A stretch of DNA of 64,000 bases. It comes from Steinernema hermaphroditum. Its lineage: Eukaryota > Nematoda > Chromadorea > Rhabditida > Steinernematidae. This document shows, one piece after another, positions 9,944-22,660 of this stretch. The notes under the pieces are model-generated. The model did not search any database. It saw nothing but the letters and a program-made list of their open reading frames with translations, and was not told the origin of the DNA. The stretch covers positions 7,626,001 to 7,690,000 of the forward strand of contig CM059625.1 in assembly GCA_030435675.1 (NCBI GenBank). The letters are read 5' to 3'. The position numbers were made by a program, and so were the translations under genes. Numbering within the stretch: the stretch's first letter is position 1; the number at the start of each line of letters is the position of its first letter.

Positions 9944-10708
9944 CATCAAATACCCAACGAGGCCTAACTATCCATAAAATAGACGAACTAATGCCGTTGA
10001 GTGAGACAACTACGGCTAAGACAGGCGAACTGATGAGACTTACACAGGTGGAAAAGGGCATAAATCAGGGGTGGGCAAAGGGTGGGTCGATTGTGGTCCC
10101 GCAACGAAATCCCTGAATTCACAATGTACCGCGACGGTCGCGTGGGAGTGTAAAATACGGTGGATTTGTGAGCAGTTTACAGTAAAAATGGCCTTTTTTC
10201 TCGGCTGGGGCAGGCATCAAGGGGTCTACCCGACAGTACGTGGCTTGATAAACGATCATATTGCAAAACATAAGGCAAAATGACGATTTTTCCACAAAAG
10301 TCAGCCTCTTAGGCCAAAAACCGGCAATGAAACATAGTAATTTCGATGTACTGCTGCATAGAGCTAGGCGAGCTCTATCGATTAGACCCCCATTTACCCC
10401 CCCCCCCCCCGCCCCACTTTACTCCACGCCCGGGGTCCTAAAACTATGTTTTTTTAAGACCGTGGTTCTTAAAACGACCTGTTGGCGCATCCTTGTAATG
10501 AGGATCACCTGTTTTCTGTGCAGCATCTTGTAGAGGAGGAAAATTCACTAGGACTTTACCCCCCCTCACCCCCCCTTTTAGGGGGGTAAGCCCACTTTTT
10601 TTGATATCGGCCCACCCTTGCCCAGCACTGGCATAAATAGGTAGTCAATCGAGCAGCTCTTCACCAATTACGGCATCTTGCCCGATTGGCGGAAGAATCA
10701 ACTCAACA
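9944..10708. other. Spacer with C-tract cluster
   Basis: No gene seen up to 10708. The stretch holds a run of 14 C at 10397-10410 followed by G and CCCC, and a cluster at 10559-10586 with two runs of seven C and one of six G. A TATA-like ATAAATAG lies at about 10633, some 75 bp before the ATG at 10709. Confidence 0.6.
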
Positions 10709-10997
10709 ATGAGGCCCCGACCGCATCAGAAGCCCGACAAGAAAGTGATTAAGGAGGCCATGAAGGCACTCTGTTCGCCCGCCCCTGCTTACCCGACACG
10801 CCAGTGGAAACTTCTATATCAGTCGCCGTCTTCTGGACAACTTCGGAACCAACGATTTGGCTACATCGGGAGAGATCGACTCGACTGATAGCGACATCGT
10901 CTTCATTGGTCACAAATTGGCACCCAAGCCGAAAGAAGCAGATATTAGCTCCAAGCTGAATGCTAAATGCAAATCCGCTAATCCATTCACAGTGTGA
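10709..10997 (+). pseudogene. Possible decayed SIM-motif gene
   Basis: An ATG at 10709 opens a frame starting MRPRPHQKPDKKVIKEAMKA. A different frame downstream, open from about 10740, reads ISRRLLDNFGTND, GEIDSTDSDIVFIGHKLAP and KPKEADISSKLNAKC before a stop at 10995-10997. DSDIVFIG is again a hydrophobic core after acids, like a SUMO-interacting motif. The two frames need a one-base shift or a small unrecognised intron (CTATATCAG at about 10820 is a possible acceptor) to join. A TATA-like site precedes it at a promoter-like distance, and the dispersed 64-bp element overlaps its 3' end. It may be a broken gene, a two-exon gene or chance. Confidence 0.35.
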
Positions 10998-11034
10998 TGT
11001 CAGTTAAACGTTCTTTAACGACGACTGGCATCCG
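10971..11034 (+). repeat. 64-bp dispersed element, copy B
   Basis: Matches 3979-4042 at about 60 of 64 positions. It overlaps the last codons of the candidate SIM relic. Confidence 0.75.
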
Positions 11035-11444
11035 AGGGCGATTATTTCACTCCTATCAAGCATAGAAGTTTCTATATGAGTCCGAGGATACGGGGAAAAT
11101 AAACACAGATACCTGAACGTCTCTAAGGTAAGTGGAAGTTGATGACCCCCCTACGAGCCAGACATGGGGATCCCACAACTTTGCTACCTGACTGTCTCTA
11201 GGGTAGCCCTCGAAGCGTTTGAAGGTCATTGCGCTGACTATGCCCCTAGGTAAGAGGTGTTATGTGATTGGCAACCCGGTGACGGGTAAAATCGCCCTTC
11301 ACGGACAACAAACAGCGACGAATTTATCGAAAACTTAGCAACATCCAAGGCAATGAAGAAGTGATTATTAAGGCGACTCAAGTTCGTGAAGTGCAACCGT
11401 ATATATTTACAAAAATAAATAAGTTTCTTCACAGCAACGTCCTT
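11035..11444. other. Spacer, 3' flank of cortactin
   Basis: No gene recognised. It includes the 3' untranslated side of the minus-strand cortactin gene; TTATTTATTTTTG at about 11411-11423 offers AATAAA-type signals on the minus strand. Confidence 0.5.
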
Positions 11445-14400
11445 TCACTGAAGCTGCACATAGTTGGCAGGGAAGAGACCGTACTGGTCCTTGCATCGGC
11501 CTCTCCACCATCCGGCGTCAATTTGTTCGATCTCTGTTATGAAGTCGTTGTATTCGAAGCTGATTTCATCATCGTCTTGCTTCTCATAGTCGTAAAGGGC
11601 GACCGCCGTGAGCGACCCACTCAATGGAGTGCTAGCAGCATGGGCCTGTGCTACAGCAGCCTGTGCGGGTATCTCCTGAAATTGCAGCCCCTAGTAAGCC
11701 CCTTAAAAGCTCAAAAACGAACCTCATAAGGTGGTTCCTCGTATTGTGGCAACTGAGCAGCGGGTGCAGCTGGAGCGGGGGGAGTAGGTTCGGCCACAGG
11801 AGTCACATCGTACTGCTGTCCAACTCCCAGTTCCTGTTGTCTCTCAATGGTGTTGCTAGAAACGGGGATGGTGGCGGTGGGAGGAGAGGCCACAGGGTGA
11901 GCGGGAACTGAATTGTCTCCCCAGTCCTGCTCTTCGTCATCTTCGTCATCCGAGGAAGGCAGACGTTTGAGCATCGCGCTGATCGTCTGCTGAGTGCTGC
12001 TGACAGCCGGCGCTGGGGCTGCTGGTGCTTCGTCAACTTCCGTAGGGGGCATTTCGTACTGTGGAAGTTGCACTGGAGGTTGCTGTTGAGGAGCCGCAGG
12101 GGCCACCGCGGCAGGAGTGAACTCCGGAAGTTTTACAGGAGGAGGGATCTCCGAAGGAGGTTCCTCGTACTGCATTCCGGTCGACGGAGCCTCTTGTACT
12201 GGATCCGAGACGGTCTGTGCTTTCATAGAGGGCATGATCGGGACGGCTCCAGGGGGAGTTTTTGAAGTACGTTTAGGAGCGCCTGGCAGTAACTCTTAAA
12301 TTTTCGCAATCGGATTACCGCCTACCTCCTGTATGGTGCATCTGTTCGTGCTCTCTAAGCTGCTGTTCGATTTCCTCTGTGGTCATCTAATTGATATGTT
12401 AACCTCGCTTTTAAGAGACAGTTAATGCTTACGGAACTCTCCAACTCCTCCTTGCGCTTCCACTCGTCGGCGATTTTTTTCTGTCTCTCCTGCTCTTCGG
12501 CTGCTTGTCGAGAGCGAAGCTCCTCGTCCTCCTTCTTACGCCGTTCGCGTTCTTGCTGTACACGATCGTCTCCCTAAATGAAACAGCTCTTTCAAGGCAT
12601 CCTTGGATTCCAGTTACATTGGAGGCGGAAAGCTGTTCGAACTTAGCTCGCAAGCTCGACGCCTTTCCCTTCTCGGGCACTGTGGGAGCCGAAGGCTTAT
12701 TGGCCGAGGCACGTTCCGGCTCATCATATCCAAAGGCGCTTTTGTCCTGTCTGTCGTTTTGAACGCCGTGTTTACCACCAAACCCTTCAAAACACTACTG
12801 TGAGAGTACTGTATGGTAATTATACCTGTAGCGTAATCTCTTTGGCTTTCGTGCTTTGCGAGGTCCGTCTGGTGCTCGTAGCCGACGGCGCTGGCGTCCT
12901 TGCGATCCGACTGGACCCCGAACTTTCCGCCGAAACCTTTCTTGCCGTCTGAAAGTTCTACCTCGTGCATCAACAATTTTTCGTGGACACACCTGTCTGG
13001 CTTTCGTGCTGCTGTAATCCTTGTTGGTATTCATAACCAACAGCACTCTTGTCCTGTCGGTCCTTTTGAACGCCAAACTTCCCACCAAAGCCTTGTTTGT
13101 AATCCGTTTGACTTTCGTGCTGTTGGAGCTTTTCTTGGTCGTCCCAGCCAACTGCGTTCTTGTCTTGCCTGTCGCTTTGAACACCAAACTTCCCTCCAAA
13201 TCCCTTTTTATAGTCTACAAGTTGTTATGATTGCTAAGTGGCCTTACGTGGACTCACCAGACTGGCTCTCGTGAGCTGCCACCTCTGCGCGGTACTCGTA
13301 ACCCACCGCCGAGGCATCTTGACGATCGGTTTGAATCCCGTGTTTTCCTCCAAATCCAGCTGCATAGTCTATAAAGGTCATTGCTTTCGTTTTGTTAAAA
13401 TGTCGAGCCGAATTTATTAAAACTAAAAGGGCTAAGGGAGATGACATAGGGCAGATTGAAAAAACTGTGTTTTACAGGTAAATTACGGAGTAAGAAGACT
13501 AGACTCATGAACAGAGTGTGATGACTTCAAGACATAGGAGGCGAGACACAGACAAAAGCAAGTGCTCGTGTACTGGTGCAAAACAAACCTTTCTGACTTT
13601 CGTGCTTGGCCAGCTGCGCGTGATACTCAAATCCGACAGCCATCTTATCCTGTCGGTCTTTCTCCAGTCCGAACTTTCCGCCAAATCCATGTTTGTAATC
13701 TGCACGAAAGCATATAGCTTTACAACATTGAGTACTCCCAGACGTGCACGTGTGTGTTAGTGAATGATAGTCTCTCACATAGTAGTCGTGAATGATGAAC
13801 GTTGTTGATGGGGTTAGTGAATTAATGGGTTCGGAGGTTCTACAGAGTTTCTATTTTTTCATCCTTAGTATCTAATGGAGTCTTTGCAATTTTAGCGCAT
13901 TTTCGTGATGCCGTTAGATAACGCATGCCTTCGCTTTATATATATAGTAAACACCATGCTTTTAAAATGAACTCATGCGCACACAAATTGCCTTTTTGCG
14001 ATGAATGAAGCGCGACTTTCCCAGAATAGTCCCATCCGGCGGCACTTTTATCTTGACGGTCTGTCTCAAGACCGAATTTTCCACCGAAGCCGAGTTTGTA
14101 ATCTATATTGGATTAATCCATTTATAATGTTTGTCAGCACGGCTTAGAGTTATTAGTAGGTTACCTTTCTGACTTTCGTGCTTCGACAGTTCCACCTTTT
14201 CTTCCCATCCAGCTGCGGACTTGTCCTGTCGATCCTTCTGAACTCCAAATTTCCCTCCATATCCCATGGCAGTGTCTAAAGGGTAAATCTATCTAAAAAT
14301 GGCTGCTGAAAGGCTTACTGACCTTTCTGGCTGTCATGCTTCGATAGCTCTACTTTCTCGTCCCATCCTAAAGCGCTTTTGTCCTTTCGATCGGCGTCCA

Positions 14401-14860
14401 CTCCGTACTTTCCACCGAATCCTTTGGAGTAATCTTTCTGCGAAGCGTGGCTTTCCACTTTTCCTTCGTATTGCCAACTTTCGGCGCACTGAACTCGACT
14501 CGTTCTATCCTACAGTGCTTCTTCCACCCCACCTTATCCATACGGTCGTTCTGCACTCCAAATTTCCCTCCATATCCCTCACTCGCCTTCGGCTGCTCCC
14601 CCATCTTCTTCGCTTCGATTTCCGCATGCGAATGGACGACGCCTTTACGGAGAGCGTTCATGTCGAGCGACTCCTGATGGCCAGATCCATCGATCGTCTT
14701 GGCACCCCAGCGGCTTTCGTTTTCGCTGATATCATTCTAGAAGCATTTATGATAGCAGAGCGAATTCGCCTTGCAAACATACAACGAAGTCAGGGTCAGT
14801 TTCCCAGTCATCATCGTCTTCCAAGTGAGGAGCCTTAACACCGATCTGCGACCGCCACAT
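11445..14860 (-). CDS. CTTN: Cortactin homologue with about ten F-actin repeats and SH3
   Basis: Actin-nucleation-promoting scaffold of the cell cortex. The start [20 protein letters not shown] carries the DDW Arp2/3-binding motif, followed by [17 protein letters not shown] as in other cortactins. Then come 37-residue repeats of the type [18 protein letters not shown]...KHESQ: nine whole and one partial, spread over many small exons (14.66 kb down to 12.7 kb). Human cortactin has six and a half. A charged coiled coil follows ([20 protein letters not shown]), then a Pro-rich region with repeated LPQYE.PP and an acidic serine patch ([15 protein letters not shown]), and a C-terminal SH3 domain ([38 protein letters not shown]). 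Introns of 42-50 nt, for example inside repeat 1 after DRMDK, decide the frame. PDE6D lies upstream on the same strand. Confidence 0.95.
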
Positions 14861-15514
14861 TCTGAAAACTAATCGGATGGAACGCAGCCGAGGATCCGAA
14901 CAACTGAGCACGCAAGTTGGGAAAGCGACCGTGAATCATCAATGTGTTGTTGGGAAGGAATCATGATTAGTGAACGCGAGGTGGAGTTCGTCCCCTAGTG
15001 ATGCCAGATCAGCGTTGGTCTTCGCTTTGTCAGCATCACTTTCTGTGGACGCGTCGCATCGTCCACTCGTTCTGTGCTGTGCGCGCGCAAGCAAGCTCGC
15101 AATCGCAACTGATGAATCAGCGAGTCGAAAATGCCCTCTCTTGTGCAAAGCAATCGCTGTGAGACTTGTGATCGGAGGTCAGCCGTTCTGTCCGATTTCT
15201 CCAGGTCGCTGTGCGTTTCCTGGGGCCGTCATGCAGTCGTCTGTGGCGGAACCTGGCGGCATTTAGAGGTTTTAGAAAACATCCGTTCTCCATAAGCGCC
15301 CTTCTCATCTTTGAGCACGGCCATTATGCGCTGGAGGAAGGGAACTAAACGAAATAGCGCTTAGTCGAACTCTCTTCGCAATTATGTATTTATCGTGGAA
15401 CGTAAAAACAACTTTTGGAATTGCTTTGCGAGGCTTGTCTGGATGGAAACGAAATGCGTTTATTATCGGAAAGGGTATCCGACAACGAGATCACTTGGAA
15501 GAAGTTGCGAAGGA
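14861..15514. other. 5' flank of cortactin
   Basis: About 650 bp between the cortactin start and the PDE6D stop. CpG-rich patches near 15000-15250, no gene supported. The spacing is long for a spliced-leader operon, so a separate cortactin promoter is likely. Confidence 0.5.
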
Positions 15515-16129
<615 letters not shown>

Positions 16130-16207
16130 TCTCGAACCAATCGAATTCTAAATGAAAAATATCTGCCGGGGATGAAGGGAGTCTAATGAACGGCGATTTC
16201 GCGAACG

Positions 16208-16222
16208 GTTGCCATGGGATAC
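16208..16222 (-). promoter_or_regulatory. X-box-like site upstream of PDE6D
   Basis: On the minus strand GTATCC CAT GGCAAC: a perfect RGYAAC half-site, a 3-nt CAT spacer and an opposing half-site with a mismatch. It lies about 80 bp from the PDE6D start, within the usual range for RFX/DAF-19 sites at ciliary genes. The match is imperfect. Confidence 0.35.
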
Positions 16223-18744
16223 AGCAGCACTATTGTTTACCGAATCAGCTGATATAAACCGAATATAGCACGCTGAAAAGAGATTCGCTTTTCCATTCAA
16301 AAGAGAAAACTAGCGAGCTAACTGGCCGACACTGGAAGATCACCCCTTTGGGAATACATGTTGAGAGTGTCTGGATACACTCCCCTTGACACGCAACACC
16401 GATTAGCGTGCTGGTGTCAACTAACTAATTAATCGTCGTATACGTGGCTTGCCAGGTCCAGCAACCACTTTAAACGAGTGAATCATTAAGTGGTTGAGCA
16501 TTCAGCTAGGGTAACGAATATTTCTGATTTGCAACTAATTTCGGGACACACTACAGACGGTCAAAGCACCGGTCTCGACTCGACAACTTTCAGGGCTATT
16601 GTTAGAGTGCAAACAAACGAAACCATCTGTCGCTAAGTCACGACAATTCCATTTAACTTCGAATGTGGAACCGCGTCCCAAAGCACTGCTCCAGTCAACA
16701 ACTCTGCGAAAACGTCCTGAAACGGAGAACGAACTACGAAATTATTATTGAATATCGCCTCAAAACATGGCAAGCGCGTCGATCTTCCCGCGTACACTCT
16801 TCACATTTGGGTGCGAACGTGTCCTCACAAAAAGCTCCGGCGACATTAATGGCATGTTACGGGATTACATAAGCCCTCACCACTACGATGAGGACTCATT
16901 TTGCATGCGAATAAATTGACTTCGACGGTAGCTTAGGCAACGAAGGCGCGATTCTCTGCCCCTTTTTACGACCGACGCAAACATGGGACGAAATCAAATT
17001 TGTCTTTCCAAACACAAAACACTTTGGGACATTTTGAATTGTCAACCATAGACAAGAATAGCATACAGGTGTTCAGATAAAGGGTGAAGAAAAGTGGTCG
17101 TTTGCCACTCCTCGGCGCTGAGCAATTCTGCATAAATGAGTCTGCGGAAAAGAGTCATGCAGAATCTGTTTATGTGATGCTTGCGAATGTTTCTCAAATT
17201 TTACGTACAATTAGAGAATATGCAATTGGAATTTTCTTTGTTCACACAGAAAAATGTCGGAAATACATATTTCAGATGGCTAAGGTTTCACTCGCCACGT
17301 AAAAGAACAGAAATATTTTGTGTAACGATGTAAGGATTTATATAGCTCTGAATGCTCATAGGTTTTGTTACATTCCTATCCAAAAAATCATCGGTGTTCT
17401 CTATTTTCTGCCTCCCAGAATCTTAAATTGGCGCTCACGAGTAATGAATTTCAAATCAGTAATTTCATTCGCCGCTTGGGACTGTTGCTTTCACTTTTTC
17501 CGGTTTTCTAACCAAGTGCACCTAGAGAATTCCTTGTTGGGAATATGCCCTATACCTTCCGGACAACCAACGCACTGATCTTGCCTTAGAAGGGCGTCAG
17601 ACGCGACTTCCAACGGCTGAGGCATAAACACGTTGGTGCTGGCTACACGTGCTGACAACTCCATAGAAGACCGTTTTCTCATACCAATGATAAAACACAT
17701 AGGTCGGCGCAAGTTGATACGGCAAAAATATGCTATGCTGAAACCTACGATGATGCTTTTACCACCCTCGGTATATATGTAGATTTTTCAAGCAATGGAT
17801 CGTCGGCTAATCTGGTCTAAATCCCGATGCACAGTAATGATAAAGTCTACTCCAAAGTTCCATAATTAAATCTTTCACTTCACCTAGCATGAACTCGTGT
17901 TCTGTCCCATACTGGTGCTATCCATGATGCGCTGGCATTTCTAGGTTGAATTACATTGAATGACAATTTACACGTTGAATAACAATATACATGACTGTTT
18001 GTTATAAACCATATAATAAAAATCATAAATCACAAGTGACAGTTGAACGGACTTTGTGTGAAGGTTGAAGGAAAAGAGAAACGGTTCTCAAGAAAGTGAA
18101 GATAGAGAAATAGTCCACACTCACGACGAAAGACGTTACTAATGCAGACAGTGACGGTGTTGTTACTTATGGATTCACTTAGAAATTATGCTATGATTAA
18201 CTTGCTCCATTACGAACTTCTTCGTCTCTTTGGCAACCACATCAAGTAGATATTGAGGGCAGATCGGACTTCGGACATAATTAAAAGAACGTAATTCATT
18301 ATTGAGCGTAATCATTGATGACCGGAAAAGAGGTGACTTCTTAAAGTACTGTAGCTTTAGGAAGAATATGGAAGCTGACTCCCATGTTCATTATCCCATA
18401 AAGATTTATAATCCTTCCTATCCCTTCTTATAATGTTAGTTTCTGAAGGTGCTCTTTATTTTATCTTTAAATCTATCAGTACAGTCTGAATTTCTAATGT
18501 ATGCTACATTTTGATCTCCATAATCTGACCATGTCGTAGACCACACACGTTGCTGCAAATATATGTGACATCATTCGACTGTTTAAGCATATTCGACTTC
18601 GTTGCCGTCTGTCGTGAACTTCGATATGGACGCTCCTTGCATTAAACACTTTTCTAAACTGCTTTTCTGTGATTTCAGTTATCGTTCAATAGAGTTTGTG
18701 CTATAAAACAATGGTATCAGATACAACAGTGGCTTCGTGCAGTA

Positions 18745-18788
18745 AAGCTAACAAGTGAAGCGCTGCATCCCAGCGCTACTTGCTTAGC
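18745..18788. repeat. Foldback hairpin
   Basis: AAGCTAACAAGTGAAGCGCTG followed within five bases by CAGCGCTACTTGCTTAGCC: an 18-bp-class stem with two small bulges and a very short loop. Could be a structured RNA, a foldback relic or chance. Confidence 0.5.
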
Positions 18789-18874
18789 CAGCAAACGTCG
18801 TGACTAGTTCCGTTATTTGCATTTAGCACTTGTTCTTGCATGATTAGTTTTGATCAGTGAAGCAATTTGAGATC

Positions 18875-19005
18875 GAGTTAGGCCATCCGAGCTGGTAGGC
18901 GAGCCGGTCCCAGCTCGACTCACCTGGTTCGCGAGTCGATCCATACCATTGGCTTGGCTTCAGTATGGGAAGCAATGGTGCCCAGTGCGGCAGCTCGGAT
19001 TGGCT
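18875..19005. repeat. Nested inverted repeats, GC-rich island
   Basis: Left arm GGCCATCCGAGCTG (about 18881) pairs with right arm CAGCTCGGATTGGCTC (about 18990). Inside, CCATAC and GTATGG form a second stem. The island is more GC-rich than its surroundings. No coding support. Confidence 0.45.
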
Positions 19006-20855
19006 CGCGAGCGAAGTGAGATAGACCGGCAATTCCAGCTGGGCCAACGAGAGTCGAACCAGAGCATTGCAAAATTTCACCGAGTCGGCTTCACTGGCAG
19101 ACGATGTATCTCAATGCATCTCCCCTCACTGGCTTATCACCCTCGGTAAACTTAAACGCGTTTCCTTTCTTTAAACGGCCTTTCCAAAGACACGTGATCG
19201 GCGGCGTCGTTTGCGATCGCGGCGACGGGCCGAGCGCCCAGATCTGTCGTCTGGCGTTTCCGAGCTCATTTCTAGCGCGTTGCAAACCGGTTCCTGAAGT
19301 AACTGGATTCGAAGATCAACAGAGCAAGCAGACGTCTACGGTTCTTACAAAGTGGCATTACCTATACCATCTCTTCATTGCTATATTCCCAGCTATATCA
19401 CTGTAAGAAATAAGCACAAGTATCTTCTGTCATTTGCGCAAAAAAGGAGCGATCGCCGATCAAAAATCGACAATCGGCAGCTGCACATGCTGTTTGGTGC
19501 CTCTCTCTGCTCTGGTTTCGCTTCGAACGAAATCGAACCATCACATTTCGCCACCAAAGAAGAAGCTTTTTCGATCAGTTACGAAAGACGAATGCGAGCA
19601 CGTGATGCCCATCTGTCGATCTAAGGCACTTGTTACCTTATTGTTTACCGTCTATTAGGGCCTTTGCAGTCACGTCACTTTTTTGATGTTGCGAAATGTG
19701 TGGTGTTCATGGGACTACATGCACTGCGGGAACAAGTGTAATGCCTGCTCTATCTCGAAGTGTATGGAAATGTAAATACTCAGTGACTTCCTTGGTAGTT
19801 CTCTGGTTTTTTACTTCCGCTGTCGCAGGATCAGCTGATCACGCGATGTTCGAACTTTAGGCAGATGAACGTCATCTGCACTTTAAGACAATCGAGCGCA
19901 TCTATGTAAATTTTGTCCTGTGGGCCGTTTCTAGTTAGTGTTTGAGTTCATAGGGAACCTTTAATCCCTGCACGCATCTAATTCAGCCAGTATCATAGCC
20001 GCTATAAAGTGTGAATTTCCTATTGCACAATTCACTCATTCTCCCCAAAGTGTTAACGCATCGAATTTTCGAATTTGCCGCTTGCAGCTGATCGACACTC
20101 AGTGGAATGGACAAGGTCGTGCGTCGCGGTTGCGCACCGCGCTGCCGAGAACTGGCGACGCCGCGTCCTTCCCTTGCCAAACGTCCTTCCGACGCAGTCA
20201 GCTGATCGGATCAGTCGTTCACAGCGAGCGAGCGCGGTCGCCCGCCGTCATATGCCGCTTGCATGCTCGCGCCCTGCTATTCGCTGCCCGACCCTCTTCG
20301 CCATCTGTCCCTTTCGCCTTTGCTTTCTCTCTCCTCTCTCCTTTCGCGCTACTCCTGCGCTCCATCCACAGCGTCCACACGCTTCGGCTCCGGGCGTCAG
20401 TTGCGTTCTCCGGCGTGTGTGGACCGTTATGGGAGTTCTTTTCTTAGCATAAGTAACCGCTTGGTTTGCGTGGAGATTCTCGCAATCCTTTCCTCGTCTA
20501 TTGCAACGCTTATCGTTCGAGTACATCGCAAATATGGAATTCTCCATTAAGTCGCTTTCGAAATCGTCACGAATTTTCTCCTCTCTGCTTATTTCCCTTC
20601 ACGCGTCGGCGGCGGCGAAAACAGTGAACATGCGCTCTTTCGAAATCGGCGAACACATACACAGTGACTCACAGGAGAATGTCATAGTACTCCTTATCGG
20701 CAGTTCTACGTCCACTATAGGTTTTGTCCCTTGACGGTAACAGGAGCTTTTATCTCTGTCAAGAGTCACTTTCATTTTGCCTCCGCATCTCGCGCTGCTC
20801 ATTTCTGGTTCCGGTCCTGGTTTGACAGAGTTTGTCTTTCAGTGGAACGTGGTAA

Positions 20856-21317
<462 letters not shown>

Positions 21318-21771
21318 GCGCTGTCACACTCACCGACGAAACTCTGAGGAACGGACCATGTAATTAATGTGTATATACGTACTTCTGTAAAGTTGTATTT
21401 TCTTTCGTAACATTGATCTGTCTGTCATTTTCGCTTACCGAAAACATTTTGTGTTACCATGATCACCCAACAGACATCTCTCCCGTAAATTTCCACGTAA
21501 TTCATCAAGCTTGTCTTTATCAGTTTGTATGTATAAACTGTTGGTACAGTGTTTTCCTGACATGGTATGCATGAGTCACTCGAAAAATAATACACAGCCG
21601 AGTCCGGTTCGCATTCTAAACAAGTAATCTGAATGTATGGCAAGCGGCAACAATCGAGTCGGTGAGGAGTCTCCGACTGTTTGACTGTTTGGCGTGCTGT
21701 AGAGCAGTTGCCACGACAGGAGTCAAGAGGAGTCACTGTTATCTGGCTCTGCAGATACTCGTTGTTTCAGG

Positions 21772-22368
21772 ATGCGCGTACTTATATTTCTAGTATCCCT
21801 TATTGTACTCGCCATTTTCCACCACGGAAACGCCGAAGCAGCAAAATCGTCTTCGGTCAGCACAGCTCTTCCAAACAATGATAAAACTCTTCTTGTAACA
21901 TAGTTCCTCTGTGCCTCTGAAGATGACGTAACATTTAGGACCTCATCTATAAAAAGGGATATCTGAGCACCAATGACAAGTTCCCCTCAACGGAGCGGTT
22001 CTGGTGGCTTCCGATCGATCGCAGATTCAACGCCCACGTTCTCCGCGTGACTGATGCAAAAACGAAGAAGACCTATTCCACATATACGTACCAGACAAGA
22101 AACGCGCGGAGCCTCTGTGAGAAGGTGATGTCAAGCAGACGAAATGAACTGGATCGAACTAGTTTTCAGAAAATAACGACGAATATCCAGAAATGTACGG
22201 TGCCGTCACTTCCAAAACAGATACAGGTACACAATAGTCAGCATGCACTTCATCAGTATGTACTACTAGGAGTGCTTCACAACACTAGCATGGTTCGATG
22301 GCGACTGGTCCTCGATAGATATGGAGTCGCAGTGTGCCCTCAAGAAGAACCCGAATCAGTTCACCTGA
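21772..22368 (+). CDS. Orphan small secreted protein
   Basis: Not recognised. The ATG follows TTGTTTCAGG. Exon 1 codes for a clear signal peptide (MRVLIFLVSLIVLAIFHHG) cut near NAEA, then a Ser-rich spacer. Exon 2 reads DLIYKKGYLSTNDKFPSTER, FWWLPIDRRFNAHVLRVTDA and TYSTYTYQTRNARSLCEK. Exons 3 and 4 read FSENNDEYPEMYGAVTSKTD and AWFDGDWSSIDMESQCALKK, ending NPNQFT. Intron phases agree across all three junctions when the acceptor ATCGAACTAG is used for exon 3 (about 40-nt intron). The mature part would be about 125 residues with two cysteines, acidic and aromatic-rich. No membrane segment beyond the signal. The alternative long unspliced frame to about 22418 has weaker protein character. Confidence 0.6.
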
Positions 22369-22660
22369 AACACATTGATTCTCTCTGGAGCTTATATCGT
22401 GTTGAGAAAATTACGTAGCGCTGAACACATTACTCGCACAACGCGTACATATTTAAGTCACAGAACTGGCGCTGAATCCGCGTGTACTGGACAGACTGGC
22501 GTTGGTGTTTGTGTTGCAGCTGTGCCTTGTGCTGCGATAACCACGTCAAGAACGGTCTCCGTGCGCCGGAATGACGGCATATCGTCTTCTAACTTCCGTC
22601 TCGTTCATCCGTCATTATTTAACGCGGTTGAGTATTTCACTCTTGTTGCAGACTTTCAAA

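Noticed and set aside
11480..14838. Plus-strand open frames across the cortactin gene
   Set aside because: They are antisense to exons with clear cortactin repeats and SH3 sequence.
16928..16941. GTAGCTTAGGCAAC, another X-box-like string about 800 bp upstream of PDE6D
   Set aside because: One mismatch in the first half-site and too far from the gene.
18224..18237. GTCTCTTTGGCAAC, which fits the loose X-box pattern
   Set aside because: No gene is near, and the loose pattern is expected several times by chance in 64 kb on both strands.
18928..18946. GGTTCGCGAGTCGATCC, resembling a tRNA B box
   Set aside because: No A box or acceptor stem at the right distance; no cloverleaf can be drawn.
20075..20550. 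Three overlapping plus-strand frames and one minus-strand frame of about 100 codons upstream of lgg-1
   Set aside because: CpG-rich promoter-like DNA; all are low in recognisable protein features and none continues by plausible splicing.
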